Shown piece after piece: positions 7,464-8,005 of a DNA stretch of 8,005 nt. The stretch comes from Chromatiales bacterium (GTDB taxonomy: Bacteria; Pseudomonadota; Gammaproteobacteria; SZUA-140). Made by a program: the position numbers and the translations under genes. The stretch lies in NCBI GenBank assembly GCA_031285245.1, contig JAITWN010000019.1, positions 1 to 8,005 on the forward strand, given 5' to 3'. The notes beneath the pieces were generated by a model. It ran no database searches. It had not been told where the DNA came from and saw only the letters and a list, made by a program, of their open reading frames with translations. The stretch's first letter is position 1; each line of letters begins with the position of its first letter.

Positions 7464-7554
7464 GGGATGGTTTACCTATGCAAAGAGTCGTTGGGAAGAG
7501 TGCATGAATCCTGGTGCGCCTCATGATAATGGCTTTATGCCCCGGAATGAAGCT

Positions 7555-7573
7555 GCGTTTTGTCGCAAGACGC
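7555..7573 (+). other. Short hairpin in the divergent ppiA-cysS region
   Basis: GCGTTTTG (7555-7562) and CAAGACGC (7566-7573) form an 8-pair stem, including one G-U pair on the plus-strand RNA, capped by a 3-base TCG loop. No T-run follows on the plus strand. It lies 27 bases before the terminator-like structure in front of cysS and could be part of a structured leader, or a chance fold. The rest of the 7464-7600 stretch shows only weak -10-like sequences (for example GATAAT at 7525-7530) with no convincing -35 partner on either strand. Confidence 0.3.
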
Positions 7574-7600
7574 GCTTTCCGTTACCATGCAGCGGGTCCG

Positions 7601-7626
7601 GCGGCTGCGCTTCGCGCCGCTTTTTT
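7601..7626 (+). terminator. Intrinsic terminator signal in the cysS leader
   Basis: GCGGC (7601-7605) pairs with GCCGC (7616-7620); after a one-base T bulge GCG (7607-7609) pairs with CGC (7613-7615) around a CTT loop, and six consecutive T residues follow immediately (7621-7626). This is the standard layout of a Rho-independent terminator reading on the plus strand. On the minus strand there is no T-run on the exit side, so it is not a terminator for ppiA. No plus-strand gene ends upstream: ppiA and lpxH run the other way. It must therefore either regulate cysS by premature termination (attenuation), or end a small plus-strand RNA made from the divergent region. Confidence 0.6.
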
Positions 7627-7648
7627 CGTTACTGCTGATGGTTGATCC

Positions 7649-8005
7649 ATGCTGCACATCTACAACAGTTTGACGCGCCGCAAGGCGCCTTTCGCGCCTA
7701 TCGTTCCTGGAAAAGTCCGCATGTATGTGTGCGGCATGACGGTCTATGACTATTGTCATGTCGGCCATGCGCGCGTGATGGTGGTGTTCGATATGGTGGT
7801 GCGTTATCTGCGCAGCAGTGGGTTCGACGTGACCTATGTGCGCAACATCACCGACATCGATGACAAGATCATCCGTCGCGCGCAGGAGCGCGGTGAGACT
7901 ACTGCTGCGTTGACAGAATTTTTCATCGCGGCAATGCATGAAGACGGCAAACGCCTCGGCGTGCTGCGCCCTGATATCGAGCCGCGCGCGACGGCGGCGA
8001 TCACT
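7649..8005 (+). CDS. cysS: Cysteinyl-tRNA synthetase, N-terminal 119 codons (cut by window edge)
   Basis: Charges tRNA-Cys with cysteine using ATP; a class I aminoacyl-tRNA synthetase acting as a cytoplasmic monomer. The visible part begins MLHIYNSLTR and contains MYVCGMTVYD (25-34) with the first zinc-ligand cysteine at 28, which discriminates cysteine from serine. The HIGH motif appears as HVGH (37-40), and the family signature YVRNITDIDDKII is at about 70-82. The KMSKS loop and anticodon-binding part lie outside the window. The ATG at 7649 matches the E. coli start MLKIFNTLTR exactly in position; the ribosome site is poor (GATGG, 7637-7641). The gene is divergent from ppiA-lpxH, as in E. 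coli. An intrinsic terminator-like signal ends 22 bases before the start codon. Confidence 0.96.
   Translation, partial: MLHIYNSLTRRKAPFAPIVPGKVRMYVCGMTVYDYCHVGHARVMVVFDMVVRYLRSSGFDVTYVRNITDIDDKIIRRAQERGETTAALTEFFIAAMHEDGKRLGVLRPDIEPRATAAIT

Noticed and set aside
1..8005. Search for CRISPR repeats, tRNA genes, IS ends, toxin-antitoxin or defence genes
   Set aside because: No regularly spaced repeats, cloverleaf sequences, transposase motifs or defence-type domains were seen; gaps between genes are all under 200 bases.

Overview
The window looks like ordinary chromosomal DNA from a Gram-negative bacterium, most likely a gammaproteobacterium, moderately GC-rich, with coding sequence on nearly every base. 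The evidence is lipid A synthesis (lpxH), two exported proteins with signal peptides, and gene order. The order ppi-lpxH with cysS divergent matches the E. coli ppiB-lpxH/cysS locus, and htpG followed by hemH recalls E. coli htpG-adk-hemH with adk missing. I cannot name the genus from sequence alone. There are no phage, IS, CRISPR, tRNA or rRNA signals.

Left part (1-1922, minus strand): a phosphoglucomutase gene followed 24 bases downstream by the start of phosphoenolpyruvate synthase (ppsA, cut by the window edge). Together they form a carbon-metabolism pair: PpsA feeds gluconeogenesis and Pgm links glucose-6-phosphate to glucose-1-phosphate for polysaccharide and nucleotide-sugar synthesis. 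A short divergent region (1923-2028) carries a TATAAT box serving htpG.

Middle part (2029-6010, plus strand): htpG (Hsp90), hemH (ferrochelatase, overlapping the htpG stop by 4 bases) and an unnamed exported thioredoxin-fold protein with a CAYC motif and two C-terminal SH3-like segments. The tight packing suggests one transcription unit. A hairpin lies in the convergent gap at 6011-6117.

Right part (6118-8005): lpxH and an exported cyclophilin on the minus strand (cyclophilin first, then lpxH, 20 bases apart), then a 185-base divergent region, then the first 119 codons of cysS on the plus strand. That region holds a hairpin and a canonical GC-stem plus T6 terminator signal only 22 bases before the cysS start codon, the most unexpected regulatory signal seen here.

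Most of the window is well-known housekeeping genes. The points worth a second look are the thioredoxin/SH3 fusion downstream of hemH and the terminator-like structure in the cysS leader. I do not see strong evidence for a wholly new system.
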